A stretch of 64,000 nt of DNA from Ascaphus truei (GCA_036426205.1 WSYH01000855.1:62001-126000), one strand, 5' to 3'. Counted from the first letter of the stretch, positions 21,828 to 33,446 are shown. The notes: generated from the letters alone by a model not told the origin. Translations and numbers: made by a program.

Positions 21828-22626
21828 TTGGACCTTTTTAACTCAATGCTTACCGGAATCAACTGAGAACTCAGACCACACAGGGGGTTCCCCAGCCGGG
21901 GACGCCGGCATACTGTATAAAGAATGAAGGACCGAGACCTTTCATGGCATCTGAGCCATGATGTACTTACCCCCTTGAGGTACTCGCTCTTTCCCGTTTT
22001 CCTCCTCCCTCCCCCCTACCCGCCCGCTCTGGATGCCGCTCTCTCCATGACCGCTGGGATTGAATCTTCTCCGCTTCCTTCGGCTGCTGTGGGTGACTTC
22101 GAGTTGTCTGATTCCGTGGATCTTTGGGTGCTCTCTGTTCACTCTCTCCACATGCCTCAATGAAAACCAAGATGGCCGCTTCTCGCATCTGTGCTGGCTT
22201 CAGGAAAGGTAATGTCTCTTTAAATTTGGAAACTTGAAGCTGTGTAGGGGAAAAAATCCAACAAAAAAAACCCTAAATAGGATAATTTCCCTTTAAAGGC
22301 TCAATTGCCTTCAATTAGCAGCCTTTTCTTTCCGCTCTCGGGTTGGGCTGACCACTTCTCTCCAGTCGGGGTCAGGAGAGGGCCCCTCTCACACTCTCCC
22401 CACTGGTAAGTAAACAAGCAGTGACTTCAGGCGCACTTCAACCCTTCTCCTTAGATAACAGCACCCGATGCGACCGCTCCACTTCTTAGTCAGGAACAGA
22501 CCGCAATTGCCTCTGCCAGCGTCTCTCACCCACAGTGGGGGCACACCGCAGCGTCACGGCCGTCTCAGCAGTCTCCTTCCAATCAGGGCTTCTCAGGAGA
22601 TTGGGTACAGTGGCCGCAAAGCATCA
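21828..22626. other. No firm gene; L1 upstream and PLE-flanking DNA
   Basis: CpG- and CT-rich stretch. It may include the remains of L1 5' sequence (to about 22250) and the 5' flank of the PLE fragment. Short open frames show no family motif. Confidence 0.35.
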
Positions 22627-22677
22627 AAAAAGGCCCAACATGTTTCGTCCCACCGGACTTCATCTGGGGTCATGTAT
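22627..22677 (-). ncRNA. Hammerhead-ribozyme-like motif next to PLE
   Basis: Minus strand: CAGATGA, then GTCC-GGTG-GGAC as stem II, then GAAAC and the self-complementary ACATGT. This matches the hammerhead core CUGANGA...GAAA except for one base (U to A at the second position). Helix I is weak. PLEs are known to carry hammerheads; here it is antisense to the neighbouring PLE reading frame, so it may belong to an inverted terminal copy. Confidence 0.45.
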
Positions 22678-22679
22678 AA

Positions 22680-23260
22680 TGCTAACTTTGACGCACTTAT
22701 ATACCAAACTAGGCATCATGCAAAATGTCATCCCCTTTATAACTCAATACAATTATAAATCATATGAGGTAAGGAGGATTATTGAAAAACACTGGCCGAT
22801 TTTACAATAGGACCATATTTTGAATGAGATCCTGCCTGACAAACCTCAACTTGTTTTTACAAGAGCTGCCAATCTAAAAGATAAGTTCACCCCTAGCGCT
22901 GTAAGAACTAAGTGTGAAAAAACAGTTATAGGGCAACAGATAACATGGTTGGAGGGAAATCCTTTGGGATTTTTCACATGTACAGATTGCACAGCATGTA
23001 TATTTGGCATCAATAAAAGTAAGGATTTCACCACTAAACACACGGGTGAGATTTTTACAATTTCCAGCTTAATAAACTGCAGTACTGATTTTGTGGTGTA
23101 CCTTTTAGAATGTCCGTGCGGTCTACAGTATGTAGGCCGCACCACAAGAAAACTAAAAACCAGGATTTCTTGTCACTTCTTGTTTACTTACCAGCGGGGA
23201 TAGTGTGAGTGTGTTACCATCCCCTCTGTGTTGTTTGTCATCTTAAAGTAAATGTTAATG
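22680..23260 (+). pseudogene. Penelope-like element with GIY-YIG endonuclease, truncated
   Basis: Frame from about 22740 gives YEVRRIIEKHWPIL, DHILNEILPDKPQLVFTRAAN and LKDKFTPSAVR, then a Cys-containing segment FTCTDCTACIFG, and FVVYLLECPCGLQYVGRTTRKLKTRI (about 23088-23165), the GIY-YIG module with C-x-C-G, Y and R. The order RT tail, Cys cluster, GIY-YIG is that of Penelope-like elements. The reverse transcriptase is missing on the left; on the right a hAT element interrupts it. There is one in-frame stop at 22808. Confidence 0.8.
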
Positions 23261-23374
23261 CACTATATCAGGGTTTCCCAAACTTTTTTTTCCGTGACCC
23301 AGTTATTTTTGAACTTCTCCTTCGTGACCCACTAAAAATGTTATCACCTATACTGGCCTATAGGGCCTGCACAG

Positions 23375-23960
23375 ACACACACACAGCCACTGATACACAC
23401 ACACACACACACAGCCACTGATACACACACAGACACACACAGACACTGATACACACACACACAGCCACTGATACACACACACACACCACACATCCACTGA
23501 CAGACACGCAGCCACTGATACACACACACGCAGCCACTGACACACACACACAGCAGACAAACACGCAGCCACCATAGAACATGCCTAACATCACACATAC
23601 ACTGATACACACACACACTGATACACACACATACAGACACTGATACACACACACACACACACACACCACACACACACACACTGATACACACAGCCACTGA
23701 TACACACACACACACACACTGATACACACAGACACTGATACACACACAGACACTGATACACACACACTGATACACACACACACTGATACACACAGACACT
23801 GATACACACACACACACTGATACACACACACACACATGATACAGATACACACAAACACACAGCCACTGATACACACCACACTCTGATACACACACAGAGA
23901 CACTGATACACACACACACACACACTCTACCCTTTACACACACAGACACAAACAGTGAAT
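23375..23960. repeat. CA-rich microsatellite, CACTGATACACACA units
   Basis: Irregular array of (CA)n separated by CAGCCACTGATA or CACTGATA. The unit is compound, about 14-20 bases, and varies in CA number. Confidence 0.9.
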
Positions 23961-23979
23961 TACAGGCAATGACGGATGT

Positions 23980-24330
23980 GAGTGACTGGAGGGGGGCCGG
24001 GGACTGGGTGGGTGGAAGGGGGGGAACTGGGACTGGGTGGGTGGGAGGGAGGGGGGAACTGGGACTGGGTGGGTGGGAGGGGGGAACTGGGACTGGGTGG
24101 GTGGGAGGGGGGAACTGGGACTGGGTGGGTGGGTGGGAGGGGGTGGGACTGGGACACTTGGGTGGGTGGCAGTGACTGGGTGGGTGTGTGGGAGACGGTG
24201 GGTGAGTGACTGGGTGGGTGGGTGACAGTGACTGGGTGACAGTGACTGGGTGGGAAAGAGTCACTGGGTGACGGTGATTGGGTGGGTGACAGTGACTGGG
24301 TGGGTGGGTGACAGTGACTGGGTGGGGTGA
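23980..24330. repeat. GGGTGGGTGACTGGG minisatellite
   Basis: Tandem units GGGAACTGGGACTGGGTGGGTGG, then shorter GTGACTGGGTGGGTGACA units. G-rich on the plus strand. Lies inside the hAT element. Confidence 0.85.
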
Positions 24331-24812
24331 CTTACCTTGCGGCCGGACGCTTTCCCCTGCTGCCCCTGATATCCCCTGCTGCCCGAGACGGGAGGTGGGC
24401 TTGGGGGCACGGGAGGTGGGCTCGGGAGGGGGTGCCACGGGAGGTGAGCTCGGGAAGCTGGCCGCAGGGGGAAGCAGGGCCGCAGTAGGAGCTTGTACTT
24501 CCCCCTCCGTCCCACATAACGTACGACGGCAGAGGAGCTGGTACTTCCTCCTCCATCCCACGTAACGTGCAGTCCGCTGAGGAGCTGGTACTTCCTCCTC
24601 CGTCCCACGTTGGGAGTGGGGGGGAGGAAGGGAGCAGGCCCTGCGCATGCGCGCGGGACTGCGGGGGGAATCGTCGCCATTTTTTTTAACTTGAGCGGGG
24701 GGGGGGGGGAACGGGAGACACCGCGCGGCCAGCCTCGCTGCGACCCAGCAATTTTGGTGCCGTGGCCCGGTGCCGGGTCGCGACCCACCATTTGGGAAAC
24801 GCTGCACTATAT

Positions 24813-25559
24813 CCTTGCATTTGTGTTTCTTCACGAGGGTCTACAAAGAGTCTGTTGACCTGGAGAATCTTCTACTTGGAGTTACAGTATTATGTTTTTT
24901 TCAGTGCTAACTAACACTGAGTTCATTTGCACATATTAACTGTTTTATCACATTGCGCCATGAACACTGTTTTGCTTAGGTTTTTTTAATTTGCGGTTTT
25001 GGGGAAAACCGCTGGTGTTTAGGCTGCAGCTTGAGTATATCACAATATTTGTTGCGCTTTATTATAGTTTTTTCACTGTCTTTACCAGGTTAACAGGCAA
25101 GGCAAGTTCACAGGAACAGAATGCAGCAAGGCACGGCGTCACACTAGACAATGCTCAGCAATGAGAGTAAGCAGCAGGAAGGTATATAAAGGGAGATCCT
25201 CCAATGAAGAGGCAGGGCGGAACCAGGAAACCGAATCCTATAGGCTGCTGGTGCACACAGGTGTGCCCTATGATGCAGCCTGTCAGGAAGGGAGGTGGGA
25301 CTGATGGCACGCCACGGAGGTCAGGGGGCGGAGTCCGGTGCACAAGACACTCCCACTCCGGTCCTGTCCGTCATCGGGATGGGCGGAGACCGGGGCGTGC
25401 CTCAGAGGGGAGGCTGGAAGTGGTGTCAGAACCCGCGGACGGGCAGACAGACCGCGCAAGATCCGCGCGCTCGCGTAGCGGGACCGCGAGACTGCGCTTC
25501 ATAAGTGTCAGACACCGCAGAAGGTTTGAGGTGAGGAGATGGTCTCCAGCTGCCAGGAT
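24813..25559. other. No gene; PLE tail then unassigned GC-rich DNA
   Basis: After the hAT element the PLE tail seems to continue for about 250 bases. From about 25090 to 25559 the sequence is GC-rich and not recognised. It abuts the truncated LTR-family interior at about 25560. Confidence 0.4.
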
Positions 25560-27206
25560 GGCGAATTCTCACATCATCTTCCAAAAGTTTCTTTATTTTT
25601 TCAAGCTCGTACAGCTTTTCATTCTTTTCATTGACGTGGTCTGTCAAATCAGAATTTTCTGCTTTCAGTCTTAAATTTTCTCTTTTTGCAGTCTCTGTAA
25701 TATTCAGGGCCTCCTTGTAGTCCTCCTTCCATTTACGCACTTCTGCTTTGAGATTCCCGGTCTCCTGGTGTGAGACTTCCATCTCTAGGTTGAGGGTCTG
25801 AAGCTCCTTCTGAGAGAATTTGAGATCCATATTAAGACTGAGGATAGTTCTTTGAGAGATGTCCAGCTCCTCTGTGAAGTTCCTTTTAAGCGACATCCAG
25901 TTCTCTGCTGCAACTGCTGATCTCTTGGTATGAGGCATCCAGTGCTATGCGGAGAGTATGAACTTCACTCTGAGATATGTCCACCTCTGTCTGGACACTG
26001 TTGACCTCCTGGTGTGAGGCATTCAGTTCTACGCGGAGTGTGTGAACCTCATTCTGAGAGACTTCCACCTCTTTATGGCACTTGCGAACTTTTTGCTGAA
26101 AGATTGTAATCTCCTTCAGTGCGTCCTCATACTTCTGCTTCAGATTAGCAATCATTCGTCAGACTTGCTATGTTTTTCCACCATGGCGGTATTAGTAGCA
26201 TTTGCAGTATCTAGCTCAGTCTTGAGATCATCCAATTCGGTCCTGGGAAAGAGTAAATTATGAGCACATACTTCTGTAGCTCAATGTATTTTTCTGTAGC
26301 TCTGCGTAATCATCTTTCTTCAGTTTCAATTGTTCACGGACCATATCACAGTCATGCTGGCAATTTTCAGGGCATCTTCAGGGCTGGTCAAGGGATCGTC
26401 ACTCATTGGTTCCGGCTCCGCTTCCCTGGTATGGTTGGTTGAGGGTTTCTCACTATTAGCACTGGACAGACATTTCTCTGGGGTACACGACTTCTGCCTT
26501 GGGCCCTCTGGATATTCGGCTAACCGCGGGACGAATTCTGCATTTTCTCCAGGCTGCAGGGCAACACGTCCCCATTTTTCTCCACAGGATCTGCGGACGT
26601 GTCTGTTCCTTCCACGGTAAGTGAAGACCGCTTTTCTTTTTCTTTTTCCGTTTTTTTGTTTTGGATGACTGGTGTCCCATCCGGAATACTGGGGTCTCCT
26701 TCTTTATTTGATACTTTAGCAGCTTCATTATATACGCCAGGCTTTTCTTGCAGTTGCTTTAGCTGACAGAAATATTTGGTGATCTGCTGCTCCCGCTATG
26801 TCTCCTGCTGATCATATTCGTCATCAAAGGGAGCGGTCTTTTCTGTTCGTGCCGACTTCAGGCACCCCCACCATTCTTGGGGTGTTTTGTGGGTGTGACT
26901 CGGTTCGGGTTCCCCATAAGAGATGTCTTCCTCTTTATTGGACTGGAAGGGCCACTCTTCCATGGGGTAGGGTTCATTACAGGAACGCTGCATCTTGTCC
27001 TCCCTTTTTAGGCTATCAGGTGTCATTTTCTTCCTGACCTCAGGAGGCACTATTGCAGCTGTTGCCACTGTATTTGCTAGAACCCCCAATTGTGGTAGTC
27101 CTACAGGTGGGCATATTTTGCTTGTAGATGTCATAGCTCTCACAGGCATCTCTGTAGACTTCTCTTTCTTGGGTAATTTTTTTTCAATATCAGCAGTACT
27201 GTGCAT
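25560..27206 (-). pseudogene. Coiled-coil protein of copy B1
   Basis: Start at 27206 (MHSTADIEKKLPKKEK), first 136 residues open to 26799. The rest is broken, then pieces 26155-25886 (MIANLKQKYEDALKEITIFQQK, with QNEVHTLRVELNASH, QEVNSVQTEVDISQ, SEVHTLRIALDASY) and 25938-25560. The 14-residue repeats are clear in the 26155-25886 piece. No enzyme motif. Confidence 0.65.
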
Positions 27207-28102
27207 GCATTTTCTCCCATCAGGTATACAAGATGTGCAGTTGCTAGGGAAAAAAGTCTATTTGCTTTACACCATTTATTTGCTAGTTGTAATCTCTCCA
27301 CTTCAGCAACAGAATTTGGTTTTCTGCCTGAGTTCAGTAATTTTCAGTCTCATCTTTGGGTATTATGGCATTCACACTTCGGGTGTCTGTTTTTGCTCCC
27401 AAGATATATATAGGCAGACTTTTTTTACTTGCAGAAAAAAAACATTCTTTGCAGTGGACTATTTCTTTCATTCCCGGCAGGGTGACTCAACACTCAGCAA
27501 TTGGCTTTGAAAAACCTTTTACACAGTTCAGAAATCCCTTTTTCCCCTATAGGGCAATTTTACACTCAGCATTTGTTTGCTAAAAATTCCCCTGCTTCAG
27601 AACAGTCTTGTATCAATTTTCACACTTTTCTGCATATACACCATTCACAGCTGGTAGCCCTATGCGGTGTGGCAACCTTTATTTGCAAAATCAGTACCAC
27701 TCGTGGGTCACCATCTGTATTCACTGCTTCAGCAAAACTTTTGAAAACAACAAACACCTATCCCTTTTTAAGGGCTGACTCACTTCTTGAACCCTGACTA
27801 TGGCTAGAAGGCAAAACCCCTATTTCAATGACCATATTACACTTTGTGATAGGCAAAATAAGGTTTAGCTACTTCAGCAGTCTCTCTCCTCTTGGGATTG
27901 GGGCAAAGAGTCCATCTGTGGTTTTGTAAGTTTCAGTGCAGTGTGTATCCCTTTAACTCTGATCTCTGCTGCATGAGGTTTTTTTTTTTTTAAAGTTGCT
28001 CAGACTGTTTGTAGGCAAAAAGCATAACAAAAAAATTTCACGTAAAAATCTCCAGTCCTTTTTAACTACAAAGACACCTCTCATCTCACTTCGGAAACCA
28101 TA
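25560..28102 (-). mobile_element. LTR-family interior, truncated (copy B1)
   Basis: Interior of the coiled-coil LTR family from the primer-binding site (about 28083-28100, complement of TGGTTTCCGAAGTGAGA) leftward to a break at about 25560. It shares the MHSTADIEKKLPKKEK start (27206), the EWWGCL motif, the basic patch and the coiled coil. Its coiled-coil end differs from copy A (EVRKWKEDYKEALNITETAKRENL) and matches the fragment at 54486-56530, so it is a subfamily mosaic. The right end joins an LTR at 28103, shared with the next copy. Confidence 0.75.
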
Positions 28103-28681
28103 TGTAGACGGACGTTCACAGGGGTACACAATTGGAGACTTTTATAAGGTGAAATTATAATAAGGCTTTATTGTGCCTTTTCCTTTTCATCAGGAAATCA
28201 TCCAAACACAGGGGGGGGGGGGGAAACAAAGCTTATATTCACTTGGGAGTATTTCTAGTGAAATCCTATGCAATTAATTCACATCTCCGTTAGTTAAGCA
28301 TTTCTCCCAGCCCCAAACACTTCTCTTAAGAATGAAAGTCTAATCTGTTAGCTGCTGTAGAGTAAGCTTCTCTGCTCTCCTGGAACCGCACCCGTGCGTG
28401 CACAGAAAATATCAGCATCCAGGTTTAGAAGTCTTATTTGTCAGCTCCAGAGATCTGTGTTCTCTTGGTCAGTCTCTCCTGGGAGACTCAAGAACCACTG
28501 CTCTGTCTCCAAAGTTCAGCTCTCACTCAGAGCTAAGGAGTCACTTCCTGTCTCACAAGACAGGCTTTTGTAAGCAATCTAAATTAGGCAGGTGGTGTTT
28601 ATTAATTGACTACTAGCAGTTAACCACCACTCTGCTAGATTAAAGGCACATTACTTGAACAGGGATTACTCCCCTGTTACA
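28103..28681 (-). repeat. LTR between copies B1 and B2
   Basis: TGTAGACGG... to ...CCCCTGTTACA, 579 bp, resembling the LTRs of copy A more than those of copy C. The primer-binding site of B1 lies on its left and a polypurine tract (TACCTCCCCTGT) on its right, so it serves as 5' LTR of one unit and 3' LTR of the next on the minus strand. Confidence 0.8.
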
Positions 28682-29814
28682 TACCTCCCCTGTTTGTGGG
28701 AAGCCCGGGCTTGCCACGGCTAAAGCCCATCCTTCCACTCTCATTCTAGATATCTCTGTGACTTGAATGAGAGTGGATGGAGGAAGAGAACCCTCAGTCC
28801 TGCTGGGATTGAAGCCCTTTCTCCAGTTTATTCGTGTCTCCTCCTGAAGGTGTTTGAGATCAGCACCCCTCAGTCGCTCGAGGAGGACTTTTTACAAGCA
28901 TAGTCTTTTTTTCTACGTGTGCGGTCATGAGATTTCCCTCGCGTCGGGTGCTCGTCTTATTGTAGGCATACTGTATGGCAGCAGTTGCAGAGCGTTTAAA
29001 AACAGCTCTTTGAGTTTTCCGCTCTTGAAGCTGTCTCTCTGCCCTTTTTCTCACTCAATGGGGTTGCTAGTTCAGCCCCTTTTAGATTAAGTTGCAATTT
29101 CACACCCACTTCCAGAGAATGTCCCATCTTTTCAGCTTCATCAGCTAAGGATTCTTCTGGTTTTAATTCAGCATGTGTACCTTCTTTTGTTGCCTGCTGG
29201 GTGGCTGAAGGTTTTGCTAGTGCTTGTTTAGGTGGTTCAAATTTTGCAACCTTGTCTTTTAGATGAGCGGTATTCCCAGCTCTCACTGTACCCTTTTCTT
29301 CATGGGGCCGTGGGCTATGACGCTTAGTCAGGGTCGGTCAATACTTTCCTTGTAGGACTGTAATCCATCTGCAAGAGATCCCTGGTTTTTGAGTGCGTCT
29401 TGCAAGTCTCTTCGCAAGGAATTTATCTGCGCACTTTGACCTGAGTCTGTATCAGAGTCTCCTTCATATTCTGGAGCTCTGTAATTTTTGTCGTCAAGGT
29501 TGCCGCTGCGTCTGTTTTCTCCTTGGTATACTGACTCAAGGGAATGGAACAGTCTCTCTGTTTCTCCAGCTCTTGCTCCAGTTTCTAAGCCTTCTCATGC
29601 TCCCTCTCATACAGAGTCACCTGGTATCGAAGCTCCGCCTCCAATGATGCTCTGGTGACATGCAGCGTGGCCTTTAGCTCCTCATACTGCTCTGTGTGGG
29701 GACGTACTGGGTATTCAGACGTTCCTGCAGCGCTTGTACCTCTTTAACAGCCTGCAGCTTTTCTTCCTGCAGCGTTTGCTGTTTCTCCTCAGCATACTGG
29801 AGGTGTGTACGCAG
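28682..29814 (-). mobile_element. LTR-family interior, 3' part (copy B2)
   Basis: Polypurine tract at the left edge, then the C-terminal tail of the coiled-coil protein (KRSATAAIQYAYNKTSTRREGN, LKDKVAKFEPPKQALAKPSA) and the coiled coil. It is close to copy A. It ends at the run of five Ns. Confidence 0.75.
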
Positions 29815-29819
29815 NNNNN
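29815..29819. other. Assembly gap (5 N)
   Basis: Five undetermined bases. The sequence left of it is the copy-A subfamily and the sequence right of it is the copy-C subfamily, and quality appears to change here. Confidence 0.95.
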
Positions 29820-32764
29820 AAGAACCCCCCGGCTGTAGGTTTGGCTAGTTTCTTAGGAGGCTGTATTAGAGTCTCTTCATTTTCTGGGAGCTCCGTAATT
29901 TTGTGTCAAGTTGCCGCTGACGTCTGTTTCTCCTTGGTTGTACTGACTCAAGGGAATGGAACAGTCTCTCTGTCTATCCAGCTCTTGCTCCAGTTTCGAG
30001 CCTTCTCACGCTCCCTCATACAGAATCACCTGGTATCAAGCTCCGCCTCCAATGGTGCTCTGGAAGACATGCAGTGTGGTTTAGCTCTCATACTGCTCTG
30101 TGGGGACGTACTGGGTATTCAACGTTCCTGCAGCGCTTGTACCTTTTACAGCCTGCCCGTTTTCCTTGCAGCCGTTTGCTGCTTCTCCTCCAGCATACTA
30201 GAGGTGTGTACGCAGACCTTGCAGTTGGTTCTGCAGTCGGTGCTCTGCTCAACATTTCCTCTTTCAAAGTTATTTATTTCTTTAAGAGCTGCAGCTCTCA
30301 TATCTTTCCCTTGACGTATTCTGTCAACTCAGAATTTTCTTTTTTTAATCTTAAATCTCTTGTTCAGTACTCTGTCTATTCAGGGCTTCCTTGCAGTCCA
30401 CTTCCTTTTGCAACTGCTGAGGCGGGTGTCTCCTGGCTGAGACTTCCATCTCCAGGTTTAGTTCTGAGCTCCTTCGAGAGACTTTAGATCTAATTACTGT
30501 AGGATAGTTTCTTGAAATGTCCAGCTCTATAGACTGGTAGTTCCTTCTGGAAACTCCAGTCTGTCGCCAGCACCTTCCTTTTTGCACATCTGCTTGGAGG
30601 CGGGCTGTTCCTGGCGTGAGATCCATCTCCAGGTTAAGTTCTGAAGCTCCTCTGAGAGACTTGAGATCTAGTTAAGATGTAGGATAGTTTTCCTTGAAAT
30701 GTCCAGCCCTCAGTGAGACTGTGTAGTTCCTTCTGGAAACTTCAGGTCTGTGCGGCAGTGTTGGTTCATGATGTGAGGCATCCAGTGCACTGTGGGAGTG
30801 TCTGAACCTCTTTTGAGATACGTCAACCTCTATCTGGACACTGTTGAATCTGTTGTGAGGCATTCAGCCTCTATACGAAGAGAGTGAACCTCTTGCTGGA
30901 AGACTGTCATTGCTTCAGTGCCTCCTCATACTTCGCTTAGCGTAGCACCATTTTATCAGATTGCGCTTGCTTTTCATCATGGCACGGTGAAAATAGCAGC
31001 ATTGCGTATCTAGCTCAGTCTTGAGATTCGCCATTCTGTCCTGGCGAGAGAAATTGCGAGCACAATCCTGTAGCTCAATGTATTTTTCGGCTCTGCGTAA
31101 CTATTCTTTCTATTCAATTTCACGGAAGAATCAAGTCATGCCTGGCAATTTTCAGGGCGTCTTCCGGGCTGGTCAAGGGATGTCACTCACTGGTCCGGCT
31201 CCTCTTCCCTGGTATGTGGTTGAGGGTTCCTCACTTAGCACGGACAGACACTTCTTTGGGGTACACAACTTCTGCCTTGGCCCTCTGGATATTCGTAACG
31301 CGGGACGAATTCTATTTTCTCAGCTGCAGGGCCATACGGTCCCCCTTTTTCCCACAGGATCTGGGGACGTGTCTGTCTTCCACGGTAAGTGAAGAACCGC
31401 TTTTCTTTTTCTTTCCTTTTTGATTTGGTGAACCCGTCCTCAGGGATACTGGGGTCTCCATTATTTGAAGTTTTAGCAGCTCACTGGATCCACCCGGCTT
31501 TTCTTGCAGTATAGTGACGGAAATTTTGTGATCCACTGCCCGCTCTGTCTCCTGCTGATATATCGTCATCAAAGGGAGCGGCTTTTCTGTTCGTGCCGAT
31601 TCAGGCACCCCCACCATCTTGGGGTGTTTGTGGGGTCTGGTGTACGGTTCGGGTTCCCGATAAGAGATGTTTCCTCTTTATTGACTGGAAGGGCACTCTT
31701 CATGGGGTAGGGTTCATTACAGGAAGCTGCATCTTGTCTCCCACTTTTTAGGCTATCAGGTGTCATTTTCTTCCTGACTCAAGAGGCGCTATTGCATCGT
31801 TGCCACTGTATTTGCTAGAACCCCCAATTGTGGTGATAGTCCCTACAGGTGGCATATTTTGCTTGTAGAGGTCAGTGGCTCTCACAGGATCTCTGTAGAC
31901 TTTGTCTTTCTTGGGTAATTTTTTTTTTTCAAATCAGCAGTACTGGCATGCATTTTCTTTTACAGGTATACAAGAATGTGCGGTTGCTAGGTAAAAAGTC
32001 TTTGCTTATACACCATTATTTGTGTGCAATCCTCCGCTTCAGCAACAAGATTTGGTTTTGCCTGAGTTCAGTAATTCAGTCTCATCTTGGGTATTATGGC
32101 ATTCACACTTAACTGGGTGTCTGTTTTGCTCCAAGATATAAGGCTACTTTTTTACTTGCAGAAAAAAAACACTTTCTTTGCAGTGACTCAACACTCAGCA
32201 ATTGGCTTTGAAAAAAACCTTTTTTTTTCCTATAGGGCAATTTTACACACCAGCATTGTGTTTGCTAAAAATTCCCTGCTTCAGCAGTCTTGTATCAATT
32301 TTCACACTTTTCTGCATATACCCATTCACAGCTGGTAGCTATGGGGCTGTGGCAACCTTTTTTCAAAATCAGTATCACTCGTGGGTCACATCGTATTCAC
32401 TGCTTCAGCAAACTTTTGAAAACAACACACATCCCTTTCCAAGGGCTGACTCATCTTCTTGAACCTGACTATGGCTGAAAGGCAAAACCCCTATTTCAAT
32501 GACCATATACCTTGTGATAGGCAATAAGTTTTAGCTCTCAGCAGTCTCTCTCTCTTGGGATTAGGGTAAAGAGTCACCTGTGTTTTGTAAGTTTTCTGCA
32601 GGTAAGTCGTGCAGTGGTGTTCCCTTTAATCTGATCTTGCTGCATGAGGTTTTTTTTTTTAGTTTCTCAGACGTTGTAGGCAAAAAAGCATAACAAAAAA
32701 TTTCACATTAAAAATCTCCGTCCTTTTAACTACAAAGACACCTCTTCTCCACATCGGAACCATA
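29820..32764 (-). mobile_element. LTR-family interior with many small indels (copy B3)
   Basis: Same order as copy C (46292-51371), including the deletion that joins the alanine-rich tail to the LIQ segment. Throughout, single bases are missing compared with copy C, mostly in doublets and runs, so no long frame survives. A block around 30440-30620 is repeated at 30600-30770. Such a pattern suits uncorrected long-read sequence better than evolution. Confidence 0.65.
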
Positions 32765-33380
32765 TGTGGATGGACTTCAAGGACGTTCACAGAGGTACAC
32801 AATTAGGAGGCTTTATAATGTGAAATTATAATAGGCTTTATTGTGCCTGTTCCTTTTCATCAGGAAATTATCCAAACACAGGGGGGGAACAAAGCTTCCA
32901 TTCACTTGGGAGTATTTCTAGTGAAATCCTATGCCATTAGTTCACATCTCCCTTAGTCAAGCAGTTCTCGCAGCCCAAAAACATATAGCATGAAAATAAG
33001 CAGATATAAGCAGTCTCTTAAGAATAAAAGTCTTATCTGTTTCTTGGAGGGAAAATCACACTTCCTGGTTCAGCTTCAGGTGCAGTAGTTTTCCCTGTGC
33101 CTTGAATTCAGCTCTGCTGTGCAGAGCTCAAGACCTCTCAGCTCCAGAGATCTGGGTTTCTTTTGGTCAGTCTCTCCTGGGACTCAAGAACCTCTGCTCT
33201 GTCTCTCCAAAGGTCAGCTCTCAGTCAGAGCTAGGGAGGAGTTACTTCCTGTCTCAAAGGCAGGCTTTTTCTACTACCTGTAATCAGGCAGGTGGTGCTA
33301 GTTAATTTGCTACCAGCAGTTAACTACCACACTGCTGGATTAGAGGCACCTTTGTGAACAGGGATAAGTCCCCTGTTACA
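32765..33380 (-). repeat. LTR at the right end of the B group
   Basis: TGTGGATGG... to ...CCCCTGTTACA, about 616 bp, close to the LTRs of copy C. No 5-bp duplication can be tested because the left end of this group is unclear. Confidence 0.75.
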
Positions 33381-33446
33381 AACCCCCTTAGAGGTGGTGC
33401 TGTTTGCGGGCAGAAAAGGGCATTTATCACCTAAAAAATATAAATA

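Larger units (their letters stand above)
2980..21830 (-). mobile_element. Minus-strand L1/Tx1-type LINE, host of many nested insertions
   Basis: One L1 can be followed on the minus strand through its insertions. ORF2 starts near 21827 (MAVTVISHNV), the endonuclease runs through 21830-21560 and 20000-19415, and the linker and reverse transcriptase run through 18703-18490, 17990-17365, 16702-16566, and then 6595-5118. The C-terminal Cys-rich region is at 3582-3150. Continuity is shown at each break: the peptide reads on from one side to the other once the insertion is removed, for example across 16566 and 6595. ORF1 was not recognised. All frames carry stops and shifts. It is the oldest layer here. 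Confidence 0.75.
23269..24804. mobile_element. hAT element loaded with CA and GGGT repeats
   Basis: Starts CAGGGTTTCCCAAAC, ends TTTGGGAAACGCTG, with the perfect 8-bp duplication CACTATAT at 23261-23268 and 24805-24812. The first and last hundred bases are similar inverted sequences (GTGACCCA.. / ..GGGTCGCGACCCACC). The centre is about 590 bp of CACTGATACACACA-type repeat and 350 bp of CTGGGTGGGTG repeat, then a GC-rich part. No transposase. The 496-residue minus frame through it comes only from the repeats. Confidence 0.85.

Noticed and set aside
23375..23960. CRISPR-like array of repeated units
   Set aside because: Units are irregular CA microsatellite without unique spacers, in a eukaryotic transposon.
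23344..24834. 496-residue minus-strand frame rich in Cys, Val and Ser
   Set aside because: Spans CA and GGGT arrays inside a hAT element; repeat translation, not a gene.
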